64,000 bases of DNA from WLMZ01 sp043753895 (GTDB lineage: Bacteria; Actinomycetota; Acidimicrobiia; Acidimicrobiales; Ilumatobacteraceae). Made by a program: the position numbers and the translations under genes. Of the stretch, positions 17,418-25,991 are shown piece after piece (the first letter of the stretch is position 1; each line of letters begins with the position of its first letter). The DNA lies in assembly GCA_043753895.1 (NCBI GenBank), contig JAYUWK010000160.1, positions 1 through 64,000 on the forward strand, read 5' to 3'. A model generated the notes under the pieces. The model made no database searches and had not been told where the DNA came from. It saw only the letters and a list, made by a program, of their open reading frames with translations.

Positions 17418-18143
17418 ATGGCGGGTGTGAGCGCACCGATCATCATCATCGTCGGCCGACAGAGCGAAAAGGCCATCGGCGTTCGTGCCGAGGCCTACGC
17501 ATCGGGTCAGCGTTATTACAAAGCCATCGAGCGTGCCGGCGGCGTGCCGGTGATGCTGCCGCCGATGCCAGAACTCCTCGATGGCCGCCTGATCGACCTC
17601 ATTGGTCGCGTCGACGGCGTGCTCTTCCATGGCGGCGGCGACATCGATCCGCGCCGCTACGGAGACGCCGCAACGGCTGAGCAGGTCTATGGCATCGTAC
17701 ACGAACACGACGAAGTCGAACTGGCAGTGATGCACGCCGCGATCAACCATGATCTGCCAGTGCTCGGCTTGTGTCGCGGACTGCAGATCCTCAATGTGGC
17801 GCTCGGCGGCACGCTCGTGCAGGACATCGGCAGCGAGAGCCACTGGATGCAGTACCACCCCGTGTCACTCGAGCCAGGCTGTCGGCTCGCGGAAGCCTTT
17901 GGCACTGTGCGCCCGGCGCGTTGCCACAGCGTGCATCATCAGATCATCGATCAGCTGGGCGACGGACTGAGCGTTGTCGGACGCGCCGATGACGGAATGC
18001 TCGAAGCCGTCGAACTCAAGGCAGCGACCTGGGTGGTGGCAACGCAATGGCATCCTGAGGACACCGCACACGAGGACCCCGAGCAGCAGGGCGTGTTTGA
18101 CGAACTCGTGCGTCGGGCCGCTGCGTTTCGCGCCCACGACTGA
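17418..18143 (+). CDS. Gamma-glutamyl-gamma-aminobutyrate hydrolase-like peptidase C26 (PuuD-like)
   Basis: 241 residues from the ATG at 17418; the GTG at 17427 is an alternative. The class-I amidotransferase triad is present: Cys in VLGLCRGLQILNVALGG, and His and Glu in ATQWHPED. The YYKAIERAGGVPVMLPP start and GGGDIDPRRYG match the peptidase C26 family, which releases glutamate from gamma-glutamyl compounds such as gamma-glutamyl-GABA or folates. It points towards the nuo operon end, 40 bases away (convergent). Confidence 0.88.
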   Translation: MAGVSAPIIIIVGRQSEKAIGVRAEAYASGQRYYKAIERAGGVPVMLPPMPELLDGRLIDLIGRVDGVLFHGGGDIDPRRYGDAATAEQVYGIVHEHDEVELAVMHAAINHDLPVLGLCRGLQILNVALGGTLVQDIGSESHWMQYHPVSLEPGCRLAEAFGTVRPARCHSVHHQIIDQLGDGLSVVGRADDGMLEAVELKAATWVVATQWHPEDTAHEDPEQQGVFDELVRRAAAFRAHD

Positions 18144-18183
18144 TTTCGACGCTGTTGCTTGCGATCTGTGAGGGCTGCTGTAA

Positions 18184-19713
18184 TCAGCCGCCAGCGATCG
18201 GAACAGCGACCGCAACGATCTTGTCGCTCGCCTCGATGAGCCAATCGGGGTTGACGCCGACGTAGATCGTGAATCCGACGCACAGCGCAATCGCAATACC
18301 GGTGGAGATGGGCACGTGCAGCGCTTCTCGTTTGTCGTCGCCCACCTCGGTGTCGGCCAGCCACACGCTGATGAGAATCCGCAGATAGAGGTACGCACCA
18401 ATGACTGCGGAGACCATCGCGATGATGGCCAGCGCGTAGCTGTGCTCGTCGACGGCGGATTCGATGACACCGAACTTGGCAATGAAACCCGACGTCAAGG
18501 GCACGCCAGCCTGAGCGAGCAAGAACACCGTGAGCGCCATCGCGAGCCACGGCCTCTGACGCGAGAGGCCACGGAACGAGCCAAGATCGGTGGCTGCGTC
18601 ACCCGTTCGACCAACAACGGTGACCACCGCGAACGTGCCGATCACGAGCACACTGTAGATCATCAGGTACATCATCGAACTGGGCATGCCACGCCGTGTG
18701 GAGGCACCAGAGTGACCGGCTGCCTCCAGACCGATGAGGATGAATCCGGCATGGCTGATGGACGAATAGGCGAGCATGCGCTTCACGTTGGTCTGCACGA
18801 CCGCCGAGATCGAACCGACGAGCAATGTGAGCACCGCGAGTACCCACACCACAGGGCGCCAGTCGTCTTTCCAGTTCGGCAGCGCGATGACCAGAACCCG
18901 GAACAACGCTGCGAACGCGGCGGCCTTGCCGATGCTGGCCATGAACGCGGTAACCGGGGTCGGTGCACCCTGATACACGTCGGGCGCCCAGAAGTGGAAC
19001 GGCGCGGCCGACACCTTGAAACCGAGGCCGACGAGCAGAAGTGCAACACCCACCAGCACCAACGAATCCTTGCGCTGCAGTGGAACGGAGTCGAACGCCG
19101 TGAGGATCTTGTTGAAGTTGGTGGATCCGGTACCGCCGTAGATCAGCGCAATGCCGTACAAGAAGAACGCCGACGAGAAGCCACCGAGCACGAAGTACTT
19201 GATGCCGGCTTCTTGGCTCTCTGCCCGACGACGATTGCTGGCAGCGAGCACGTACAAGGAAATCGATAGTGTTTCGAGTCCGAGGAACAACACGATGAGG
19301 TCGTTCGACATCACCATCACGATGCCGCCAACGGCAGCCATCAAGTACAACCCATAGACCTCAGGCCCATCCATGCCCTCGCGACGCAAGAAGTCGTCGG
19401 TCACCATCGCCGACAGGCACAGACCGATGCAGATCGTGATGATGCCGAAGATCGAGAAGTGGTCGTAGGACACCGCATTACCCACGAGCATCTTGGGTCC
19501 ATCGCGGCTGATGTCATGCCACTGCACGAACGAAACCACCATCGCGGCAAGCCCGATGGCAACCGTGGCGTATGCATAGAGATGCTTGGGCCACTGCGGA
19601 GTGAGAGCGGCCGTGACCAGCACCACGAGACCGCCGATGAGCGGCACGAGCAGCGGAGCGAGCGCGAACCAATCGATGGAAGGCGCGACGAAAGTTCCTG
19701 CGGCGACGATCAC
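18184..19713 (-). CDS. nuoN: NADH-quinone oxidoreductase subunit N
   Basis: 509 residues with about 14 transmembrane helices, one of the three antiporter-like proton-pumping subunits of complex I. The proton-antiporter signature is visible in KVSAAPFHFWAPDVYQGAP with its essential lysine, and in MLAYSSISHAGFIL. It is the last gene of the nuoA-N order. Its start overlaps the nuoM stop by four bases (ATGA). Confidence 0.97.
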   Translation of the reverse strand: MIVAAGTFVAPSIDWFALAPLLVPLIGGLVVLVTAALTPQWPKHLYAYATVAIGLAAMVVSFVQWHDISRDGPKMLVGNAVSYDHFSIFGIITICIGLCLSAMVTDDFLRREGMDGPEVYGLYLMAAVGGIVMVMSNDLIVLFLGLETLSISLYVLAASNRRRAESQEAGIKYFVLGGFSSAFFLYGIALIYGGTGSTNFNKILTAFDSVPLQRKDSLVLVGVALLLVGLGFKVSAAPFHFWAPDVYQGAPTPVTAFMASIGKAAAFAALFRVLVIALPNWKDDWRPVVWVLAVLTLLVGSISAVVQTNVKRMLAYSSISHAGFILIGLEAAGHSGASTRRGMPSSMMYLMIYSVLVIGTFAVVTVVGRTGDAATDLGSFRGLSRQRPWLAMALTVFLLAQAGVPLTSGFIAKFGVIESAVDEHSYALAIIAMVSAVIGAYLYLRILISVWLADTEVGDDKREALHVPISTGIAIALCVGFTIYVGVNPDWLIEASDKIVAVAVPIAGG

Positions 19714-21302
19714 GGCTGTGCCTCCCCCGGCTTGCCGACGGGCTGAGGATCAACGAAACCGGTCTTTTCGCTCACGTGCGAGATCAGCGCCTTCACGCTC
19801 GGTTGGATGCGGTCGAGCATCGGCTTGGGATACACGCCGGCGAACACGATGACGGCGATGAACGGCAGCAGCACCATGCCCTCTTTCCAGTGCAACTCCG
19901 CGAAGCTCTTGTTGTCGTCGTCGGGCTCACCGTGGAACACACGCTGATATGCCCACAGCAGATACAGCGAAGCAAGGATCACACCACTCGCAGCGACCAC
20001 GGTCCACCAACGTGCCGTGAGGAACGAGCCGATGAGCACGAGGAATTCGCCGACGAAACCGTTGAGTCCGGGTACACCGATGGACGACAGCATGACGATG
20101 GTGAACACCGCAGCGAACACGGGGGCCACCTTCTGGAGGCCCTTCAGCGCGGAGATTTCACGCGTATGTCTGCGCTCGTAGATCATGCCCACGAGCAAGA
20201 ACAGTGCTCCGGTGGAGACACCGTGGTTGATCATCTGCAACACGCCACCGGTGATGGATTGCGAGGTCATCGCGAAGATACCGAGCACGATGAAACCCAG
20301 GTGTGCGATCGAGGAGTACGCGACCAGACGTTTCAAATCTTTCTGCATCGTGGCGGCGATGGCGCCATACAGAATGCCAATGACCGCAAGCGTGAGGAAG
20401 ATGGCCCGGCTGTTGCGAGCCGCCTGTGGGAACAAATACAGACCGAAGCGCAAGAACCCGTACGTGCCGAGCTTGAGCATCACGCCAGCGAGCACCACCG
20501 AGCCAGCGGTGGGCGCTTGAGTATGCGCGTCTGGCAGCCACGTGTGCAGCGGGAACATGGGCACCTTCACGGCGAACGCAATCGCGAAAGCAAAGAAGAG
20601 CCATCGTCCCGTGGAGGCTGCGAAGTTTGACTTTGTTGCAAGTTCAACAAGGTCGAAGGTGACGTATCCGACCGCACCACGAGCGAGGAACACCGTGGCG
20701 ATGATGCCCACGAGCATGAAGGCCGAGCCGATCATCGTGTAGAGGAAGAACTTGGTGGCCGCATAGATGCGCTTGTCGTATCCCCACCCGCCGATGAGGA
20801 AGTACATCGGCACGAGCACGATCTCGAAGAACACGAAGAACAGGAACAGATCGAGGCTGAGGAAGCTGCCCATCACGCCGGCTTCGAGCAGCAGCAGCCA
20901 TGCGAGGTACGGCTTCTCGTCGTGATGCGGGTCGGAGCCGAGGATGGCGAGCGGGAACAGCACAGCCGTGAGCACCACGAGAAACAGCGAAATGCCATCG
21001 ACACCGAGATGCCAACTGATGCCCCAGGCACGAATCCATTCGTGCTTGCTCACCATCTGAAAATCAGACGATCCGGTCTTGAACGACGCAAGCATCCAGA
21101 TGCTGATCGCACCGACGAAGACGCTGAAGAGAATGGCGATGAGCTTGACCCACTCGGGCCGGCGCTTGCTCATCGTGGCGATGATGAGGGCACCGAGTGC
21201 GGGCACCAGCACCAGCGCGGTGAGGATGGGGAACCGGCTCGTGGCCACTTCGGCTTGGCCCAGCACCGCCGACCCCCCCACCGAAGAGACGATGGCAATC
21301 AT
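19710..21302 (-). CDS. nuoM: NADH-quinone oxidoreductase subunit M
   Basis: 530 residues. The ATG at 21302 overlaps the nuoL stop as ATGA; a further in-frame start at 21329 lies inside nuoL and is less likely. It is an antiporter-like membrane subunit with LHTWLPDAHTQAPTAGSV and VAYSSIAHLGFIVLG. The N-terminal hydrophobic part FPILTALVLVPALGALI and the ISLFLVVLTA region are standard. It pumps protons in the membrane arm. Confidence 0.97.
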   Translation of the reverse strand: MIAIVSSVGGSAVLGQAEVATSRFPILTALVLVPALGALIIATMSKRRPEWVKLIAILFSVFVGAISIWMLASFKTGSSDFQMVSKHEWIRAWGISWHLGVDGISLFLVVLTAVLFPLAILGSDPHHDEKPYLAWLLLLEAGVMGSFLSLDLFLFFVFFEIVLVPMYFLIGGWGYDKRIYAATKFFLYTMIGSAFMLVGIIATVFLARGAVGYVTFDLVELATKSNFAASTGRWLFFAFAIAFAVKVPMFPLHTWLPDAHTQAPTAGSVVLAGVMLKLGTYGFLRFGLYLFPQAARNSRAIFLTLAVIGILYGAIAATMQKDLKRLVAYSSIAHLGFIVLGIFAMTSQSITGGVLQMINHGVSTGALFLLVGMIYERRHTREISALKGLQKVAPVFAAVFTIVMLSSIGVPGLNGFVGEFLVLIGSFLTARWWTVVAASGVILASLYLLWAYQRVFHGEPDDDNKSFAELHWKEGMVLLPFIAVIVFAGVYPKPMLDRIQPSVKALISHVSEKTGFVDPQPVGKPGEAQP

Positions 21303-23212
21303 TGCGCCACCCCCCGGAATACGAACCATGCGATCACGAGTACGGCGCCGAGGCCGATGAGCGCGGCGTAGGTACGCACCAGACCGCTCTGGCCCTTCCG
21401 CACCACACCGGCGGCACCCTGCACCAGCCGACCCGCGCCGTTGACAGCTCCGTCGATGATGTGTTGATCGAACCAGGCGATGAACTCGAAGCTCTGGCGG
21501 CCGGGACCGCCCATGAAGTCAGACACCGTCTTGTCGAAGTACCAAGCGTTGGCAAGCACGGCCGGCTCGACAGCCTTCACCTTCTTCTTCGAATAGACCA
21601 TGTAGGCCCCGGCGATACCGGCCAGACCGATGAGTACAGCGATACCGGCCAGGACCCATTTGATGTCCTCGGACCCGGTCTTGAGCGGGCGCTCAGATGC
21701 GGCGATCACCGGCTCGAGCCACGACTCGAGCCGCTTGGTGGTGGCGCTGAACGGCAACTGAATGGCACCACCCACCACGGACAGCCCGGCGAGCACCACG
21801 AGCGGGGTGACCATTGTCCACGGGCTCTCGTGCGGGTGCGTGTCACCGTGCGCACCGTGGTCGGCGGCGTGGTCTTCCCAACGCGCCTTGCCGTAGAACA
21901 CCATGATCACCTGGCGGGTCATGTAGTACGCAGTGAGCAGCGCCGTCACCAGCCCAACCGCCCACAAGATGGGGCTCTTGTTCCACGCGAACAGCAGGAT
22001 CTCGTCCTTCGACCAAAATCCGGCAAACGGTGGTACACCCGCAATGGCCAACCAACCAATGATGAACGTGAAGCCGGTGATGGGCATGAGCTTGCGCAGT
22101 GCTCCCATCTTGCGCATGTCCTGCTCGTTGTTCATGCCGTGAATGACCGAGCCCGAGCCGAGGAACAACAGCGCCTTGAAGAACGCGTGCGTGACCATGT
22201 GGAAGATGGCAGCCACGTAGGCGCCGGAGCCGACAGCCAGGAACATGTAGCCCAATTGGCTGACAGTTGAATATGCAAGAACCTTCTTGATGTCGTTCTG
22301 CGCGACCGCGACGGTGGCCGCAAAGAGCGCGGTGGCGGCACCGATACCGGCGACAATCCACGGCGCCCAGTGCCACGCGGCGATGGCGAGCACCGGTGAC
22401 GTGCGCACCATCAGGTACACGCCAGCGGTAACCATCGTGGCCGCGTGAATGAGGGCCGACACCGGGGTGGGGCCTTCCATTGCGTCGGGGAGCCAGAGGT
22501 ACAGCGGCAGTTGGGCGCTCTTGCCGACGGCTCCGACGAACAGCATGAGCGCGATCACCGTGGCAGTCGACTGGGCGATGCCACCGCTGCGCGCGGCCTC
22601 GTTCAGCGGTGCGTAGCTGAGGCTACCCACGGCCTGAAACGTGAAAAACATTGCGACCATGAAGCCCCAGTCGCCGACGCGGTTGGTGACAAAGGCCTTC
22701 TTGCCGGCCGTTGCTGCCGACTCCCGCGTGTGCCAGAAGCTGATGAGCAGATACGAACAGGTGCCCACGCCCTCCCAGCCGAGGAACGTGACGAGCATGT
22801 TCTCGCCGAGTACCAGCATCAGCATGCTGAAGACGAACAGGTTCAGATAAAGAAAGAACTTGCTGAACTTGGGATCTCCATGCATGTATCCGATGGAGTA
22901 CAGATGGATCAGCGAGCCGATGCCGGTGACGAACAACGCCATCGTGATGCTCAGCGGATCGGCGAGAAACGCAAGATCGACTTTCAGGTTGCCCACCGGC
23001 AGCCACGTGAAGATGGTCCTCACGTGCGAGCGCTCTTCGGTGGTCTTGGACAGCAAGTCGATGAACACACCGACCGTGACCACGAATGCAGCGCCGGTCA
23101 TGAGGGTGGCGAGGTAACCCGCCCGTGGCTCGCCGAGACGGCGGCCGAGCACGAGGATGACAAGGAAACCGGCAAGCGGTAGCGCAGGGATCAACCAGAC
23201 GAGGTCGAGCAT
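21299..23212 (-). CDS. nuoL: NADH-quinone oxidoreductase subunit L
   Basis: 637 residues, full length for NuoL, with many helices and the long C-terminal lateral helix region. Key segments include FLGWEGVGTCSYLLI, LYLWLPDAMEGPTPVSALI and VLAYSTVSQLGYMFLAVG. This is the distal proton-pumping subunit. It starts six bases after the nuoK stop. Confidence 0.97.
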   Translation of the reverse strand: MLDLVWLIPALPLAGFLVILVLGRRLGEPRAGYLATLMTGAAFVVTVGVFIDLLSKTTEERSHVRTIFTWLPVGNLKVDLAFLADPLSITMALFVTGIGSLIHLYSIGYMHGDPKFSKFFLYLNLFVFSMLMLVLGENMLVTFLGWEGVGTCSYLLISFWHTRESAATAGKKAFVTNRVGDWGFMVAMFFTFQAVGSLSYAPLNEAARSGGIAQSTATVIALMLFVGAVGKSAQLPLYLWLPDAMEGPTPVSALIHAATMVTAGVYLMVRTSPVLAIAAWHWAPWIVAGIGAATALFAATVAVAQNDIKKVLAYSTVSQLGYMFLAVGSGAYVAAIFHMVTHAFFKALLFLGSGSVIHGMNNEQDMRKMGALRKLMPITGFTFIIGWLAIAGVPPFAGFWSKDEILLFAWNKSPILWAVGLVTALLTAYYMTRQVIMVFYGKARWEDHAADHGAHGDTHPHESPWTMVTPLVVLAGLSVVGGAIQLPFSATTKRLESWLEPVIAASERPLKTGSEDIKWVLAGIAVLIGLAGIAGAYMVYSKKKVKAVEPAVLANAWYFDKTVSDFMGGPGRQSFEFIAWFDQHIIDGAVNGAGRLVQGAAGVVRKGQSGLVRTYAALIGLGAVLVIAWFVFRGVAQ

Positions 23213-23218
23213 GTCGAT

Positions 23219-23542
23219 CTAACCCTTCAACTCGGCGATGTCGTCGGCCGTGGCCGAGGGGCGACGCCGCAGGATCGACACAATGATGCCAAGGCCAACC
23301 ACGACCTCGGCGGCCGCAACGACCATCACGAAGAACACCGTGGTTTGCCCACCGATGTCGCCGAGCCTCTTGGCCATCGCCACGAACGTGAGGTTCACCG
23401 CGTTGAGCATCAGTTCGATACACATGAACATGACCAAGGGGTTGCGACGTACGAGCACGCCGACCACGCCGATAGAGAACAGCATTGCTGCCAGCAACAG
23501 GTACCAGGTGGTCGTTGGGGTTGCGACCGCGACGAGCGTCAC
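23219..23542 (-). CDS. nuoK: NADH-quinone oxidoreductase subunit K
   Basis: 107 residues with three helices. The helix-2 segment FMCIELMLNAVNLTF contains the conserved glutamate, and the helix-3 region VVVAAAEVVVGLGI carries the second conserved glutamate used in proton transfer. The start overlaps the nuoJ stop by four bases. Confidence 0.96.
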   Translation of the reverse strand: MTLVAVATPTTTWYLLLAAMLFSIGVVGVLVRRNPLVMFMCIELMLNAVNLTFVAMAKRLGDIGGQTTVFFVMVVAAAEVVVGLGIIVSILRRRPSATADDIAELKG

Positions 23543-24117
23543 TTCGTGCCCGAGTTCTGTGTGGTCGCGACGTTGCCATCGGTGGCACCGCTGCTGCGCG
23601 GGCGACGCGCCAGTAACACGGTTCCGACGACCGCGATGACGAGCAGCACGGACGTGATTTCGAATGCGAAGACATGGTTGCTGAAGAGGTCGGTGGCGAG
23701 CTGGCGGATGTTCGAATCACGACCTGCACCGCTGCTTGCCGTGTCGATGCCGGGTCCACGCTGCGCGAGCGTGGAACGACCCTGCACGATTGCGGCGCCG
23801 ATCAGACCCATCAGCCCCACGCCGACGATGACGGCGAGCGGACGCTGCACCTTGATCGGATCGATGCGCAGCGAGTCGGCTTTGTCGACACCGAGCAGCA
23901 TGATGACGAAGAGGAACAGCACGACGATCGCACCGGCGTAGACGATGACCTGCACGGCAGCGAGGAAGTGGGCGTCCTGCGCGACGAACATCACGGCCAC
24001 GCCAAAGAGCGTGAGGATGAGGCTGAGCGCAGAGTGCACGGGGTGCGATCGCACGATCACACCGACCGCACCACCGAGGATCATCGCGGCCGCACAGATG
24101 AAGACGAAGAGTTGCAT
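23539..24117 (-). CDS. nuoJ: NADH-quinone oxidoreductase subunit J
   Basis: 192 residues with five predicted helices. The AVQVIVYAGAIVVLFLFVIML segment holds the functional pi-bulge helix of complex I. The C-terminal ALARRPRS tail lies after the last helix. It is separated from nuoI by three bases and overlaps nuoK. Confidence 0.95.
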   Translation of the reverse strand: MQLFVFICAAAMILGGAVGVIVRSHPVHSALSLILTLFGVAVMFVAQDAHFLAAVQVIVYAGAIVVLFLFVIMLLGVDKADSLRIDPIKVQRPLAVIVGVGLMGLIGAAIVQGRSTLAQRGPGIDTASSGAGRDSNIRQLATDLFSNHVFAFEITSVLLVIAVVGTVLLARRPRSSGATDGNVATTQNSGTK

Positions 24118-24120
24118 GCG

Positions 24121-24771
24121 TTACTGGTCCCTCGTGCCCTGCACCGGCTCAGGCCCGCGCACGCCGTAGCCCAGTTCGCCACTCCAGCCGTTGATTCCTT
24201 CGAAATCGGCGTCTCCGCTCGGGGCAGTGGCACGCATCCAACCGCTGGTGTGTTCGTCCTCACCAGCGCGCCAGTCCTCCCAGGGCATGTGCTGTGGTTG
24301 GCCATCGTCGCCGACAAGCAGTTCGTCCTTGGTGTAGATGGCGTCTTGACGATTGGTGAAACTGAACTCGAACAACTTGGTCTCGGTGATGGCCTCGGTG
24401 GGGCAGGCCTCCACGCAGAGATCGCAGTGGATGCAGCGCAGGTAGTTGATCTCGTACACGAACCCGAACCGCTCGCCAGGCGACGTGGGGTTGTCGGGAT
24501 CATTGTCGGCACCGCGCACGTAGATGCACTTGGCAGGGCACACACCGGCGCAGAGTTCGCACCCGATGCACTTCTCCATGCCATCTTCGTACCTGTTGAG
24601 TACGTGGCGGCCGTGGAGTCGCTCGGGCTTGGGGGCCTTCTCGTCGCCGATCAGGCCCTTCTCCACACTCTTGGCATTGACGCGGCCACCGGAATACTGC
24701 TTGGTGATGCGTTTGCCACCAAACAGGCGGTGCTGCTTGATGGTCACGAGAAATCCATCGAGGTAACCCAT
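24121..24771 (-). CDS. nuoI: NADH-quinone oxidoreductase subunit I (two 4Fe-4S clusters)
   Basis: 216 residues from the ATG at 24771, which shares one base with the nuoH stop. The longer frame to 24936 is a shadow of nuoH. Two complete cluster motifs, CIGCELCAGVCP and CIHCDLCVEACP, carry clusters N6a and N6b that pass electrons to the quinone site. A C-terminal tail of about 60 residues after the second cluster (from YTKDELLVGDDG) is common in actinobacterial NuoI. Confidence 0.96.
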   Translation of the reverse strand: MGYLDGFLVTIKQHRLFGGKRITKQYSGGRVNAKSVEKGLIGDEKAPKPERLHGRHVLNRYEDGMEKCIGCELCAGVCPAKCIYVRGADNDPDNPTSPGERFGFVYEINYLRCIHCDLCVEACPTEAITETKLFEFSFTNRQDAIYTKDELLVGDDGQPQHMPWEDWRAGEDEHTSGWMRATAPSGDADFEGINGWSGELGYGVRGPEPVQGTRDQ

Positions 24772-25991
24772 TAGAACATCGCCCCCTCTCGTTCGCGATT
24801 CTTCGCGCTCACCCGGGTGGCCGCCATCAGCAACAGACCGCAGACGACCAACACGCCAATGGAGATGACGCTGACCGCCCACTTGTTCCAGTTGTTGTCG
24901 GTGGCGACTCGCTGCGCGGCGAGGAGCATGAACCACCCGAGCGATGCTGGGATCAGCACCTTCCAGCCGAGGTTCATCAGTTGGTCGTATCGAAGCCGGG
25001 GCAGCGTTGCCCGGAACCAGACGTAGATGTAGAGGAACACGAGCACCTTGGCGATGAACCAGACGGTGCCGTTGAGGAAGCCGAGGTGCAGATTGCCGTT
25101 GAAGTGCAGGCTGCCGAGATCGAACTTGAGCGGCTGTGGGCCACCGAAGAAGAGGGTGACGATGACTCCGCTCATGGTGACGGTGTTCATGAACTCAGCA
25201 AGAAAGAACAGGGCGAAACGCAGCGACGAATACTCGGTGTTGAAGCCGCCGACGAGTTCCTGCTCGGCTTCGACGAGGTCGAACGGCGGCCGGTTCAATT
25301 CCGCCGTTGCAGCCATGAGGAAAATCACGAACGGCACCACGCCGGTAGCGATGACATGCCACTTGCTGAGGCTGCTCTGCACCGCAACGATGCCGTTGGT
25401 GCTCAATGTGCCGGCCACGAGCAGCACGGCAGCAATACTGAGCCCGAGTGCTGCCTCGTACGACACCATTTGTGCCGATGCACGCACCGAGCCGAGCAGC
25501 GGGTACTTCGAGCCCGATGACCAGCCGGCGAGCATGATGCCGTAGACCGCAATACTGCTGAGCGCGAGCAGGAGCAACACGCCGATCGGCGGGTCGGCCA
25601 GCTGCACGAGCGTGTAGCGGCCGAAGATCTTGATGGCGCCGGCCTTGCCGTTGGTGAAGTCGCCGCCGAGGGGAATGATTGACCACACCAGAAATGCAGG
25701 CACAAACGCCAAGAACGGCGCCAGGCGAAACACGAAACGGTCGGCACGATCGGGCAGCAGGTCTTCCTTGAAGAACAGCTTGATGCCGTCGGCGAGGGTT
25801 TGGAGCAGACCGAACGGACCTGCCTTGTTGGGGCCGATGCGGTTCTGCATTCCCGAGATGACCTTGCGCTCGAACCACACCATGAACATCGTGACCACGA
25901 GGCCGACAACGAATACGAGGACGACCTTGAGCAGCACGATGAGCACTGCAGTGAGATCGAGCTTGTCGAGGAGCACGTCGATGGCCAACAT
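24771..25991 (-). CDS. nuoH: NADH-quinone oxidoreductase subunit H
   Basis: 406 residues with eight or nine helices. It contains the quinone-cavity signatures ERKVISGMQNRIGPNKAGP and the loop NRPPFDLVEAEQELVGGFN. It docks the peripheral arm to the membrane arm. Start and stop codons each share one base with the neighbouring nuo genes. Confidence 0.97.
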   Translation of the reverse strand: MLAIDVLLDKLDLTAVLIVLLKVVLVFVVGLVVTMFMVWFERKVISGMQNRIGPNKAGPFGLLQTLADGIKLFFKEDLLPDRADRFVFRLAPFLAFVPAFLVWSIIPLGGDFTNGKAGAIKIFGRYTLVQLADPPIGVLLLLALSSIAVYGIMLAGWSSGSKYPLLGSVRASAQMVSYEAALGLSIAAVLLVAGTLSTNGIVAVQSSLSKWHVIATGVVPFVIFLMAATAELNRPPFDLVEAEQELVGGFNTEYSSLRFALFFLAEFMNTVTMSGVIVTLFFGGPQPLKFDLGSLHFNGNLHLGFLNGTVWFIAKVLVFLYIYVWFRATLPRLRYDQLMNLGWKVLIPASLGWFMLLAAQRVATDNNWNKWAVSVISIGVLVVCGLLLMAATRVSAKNREREGAMF

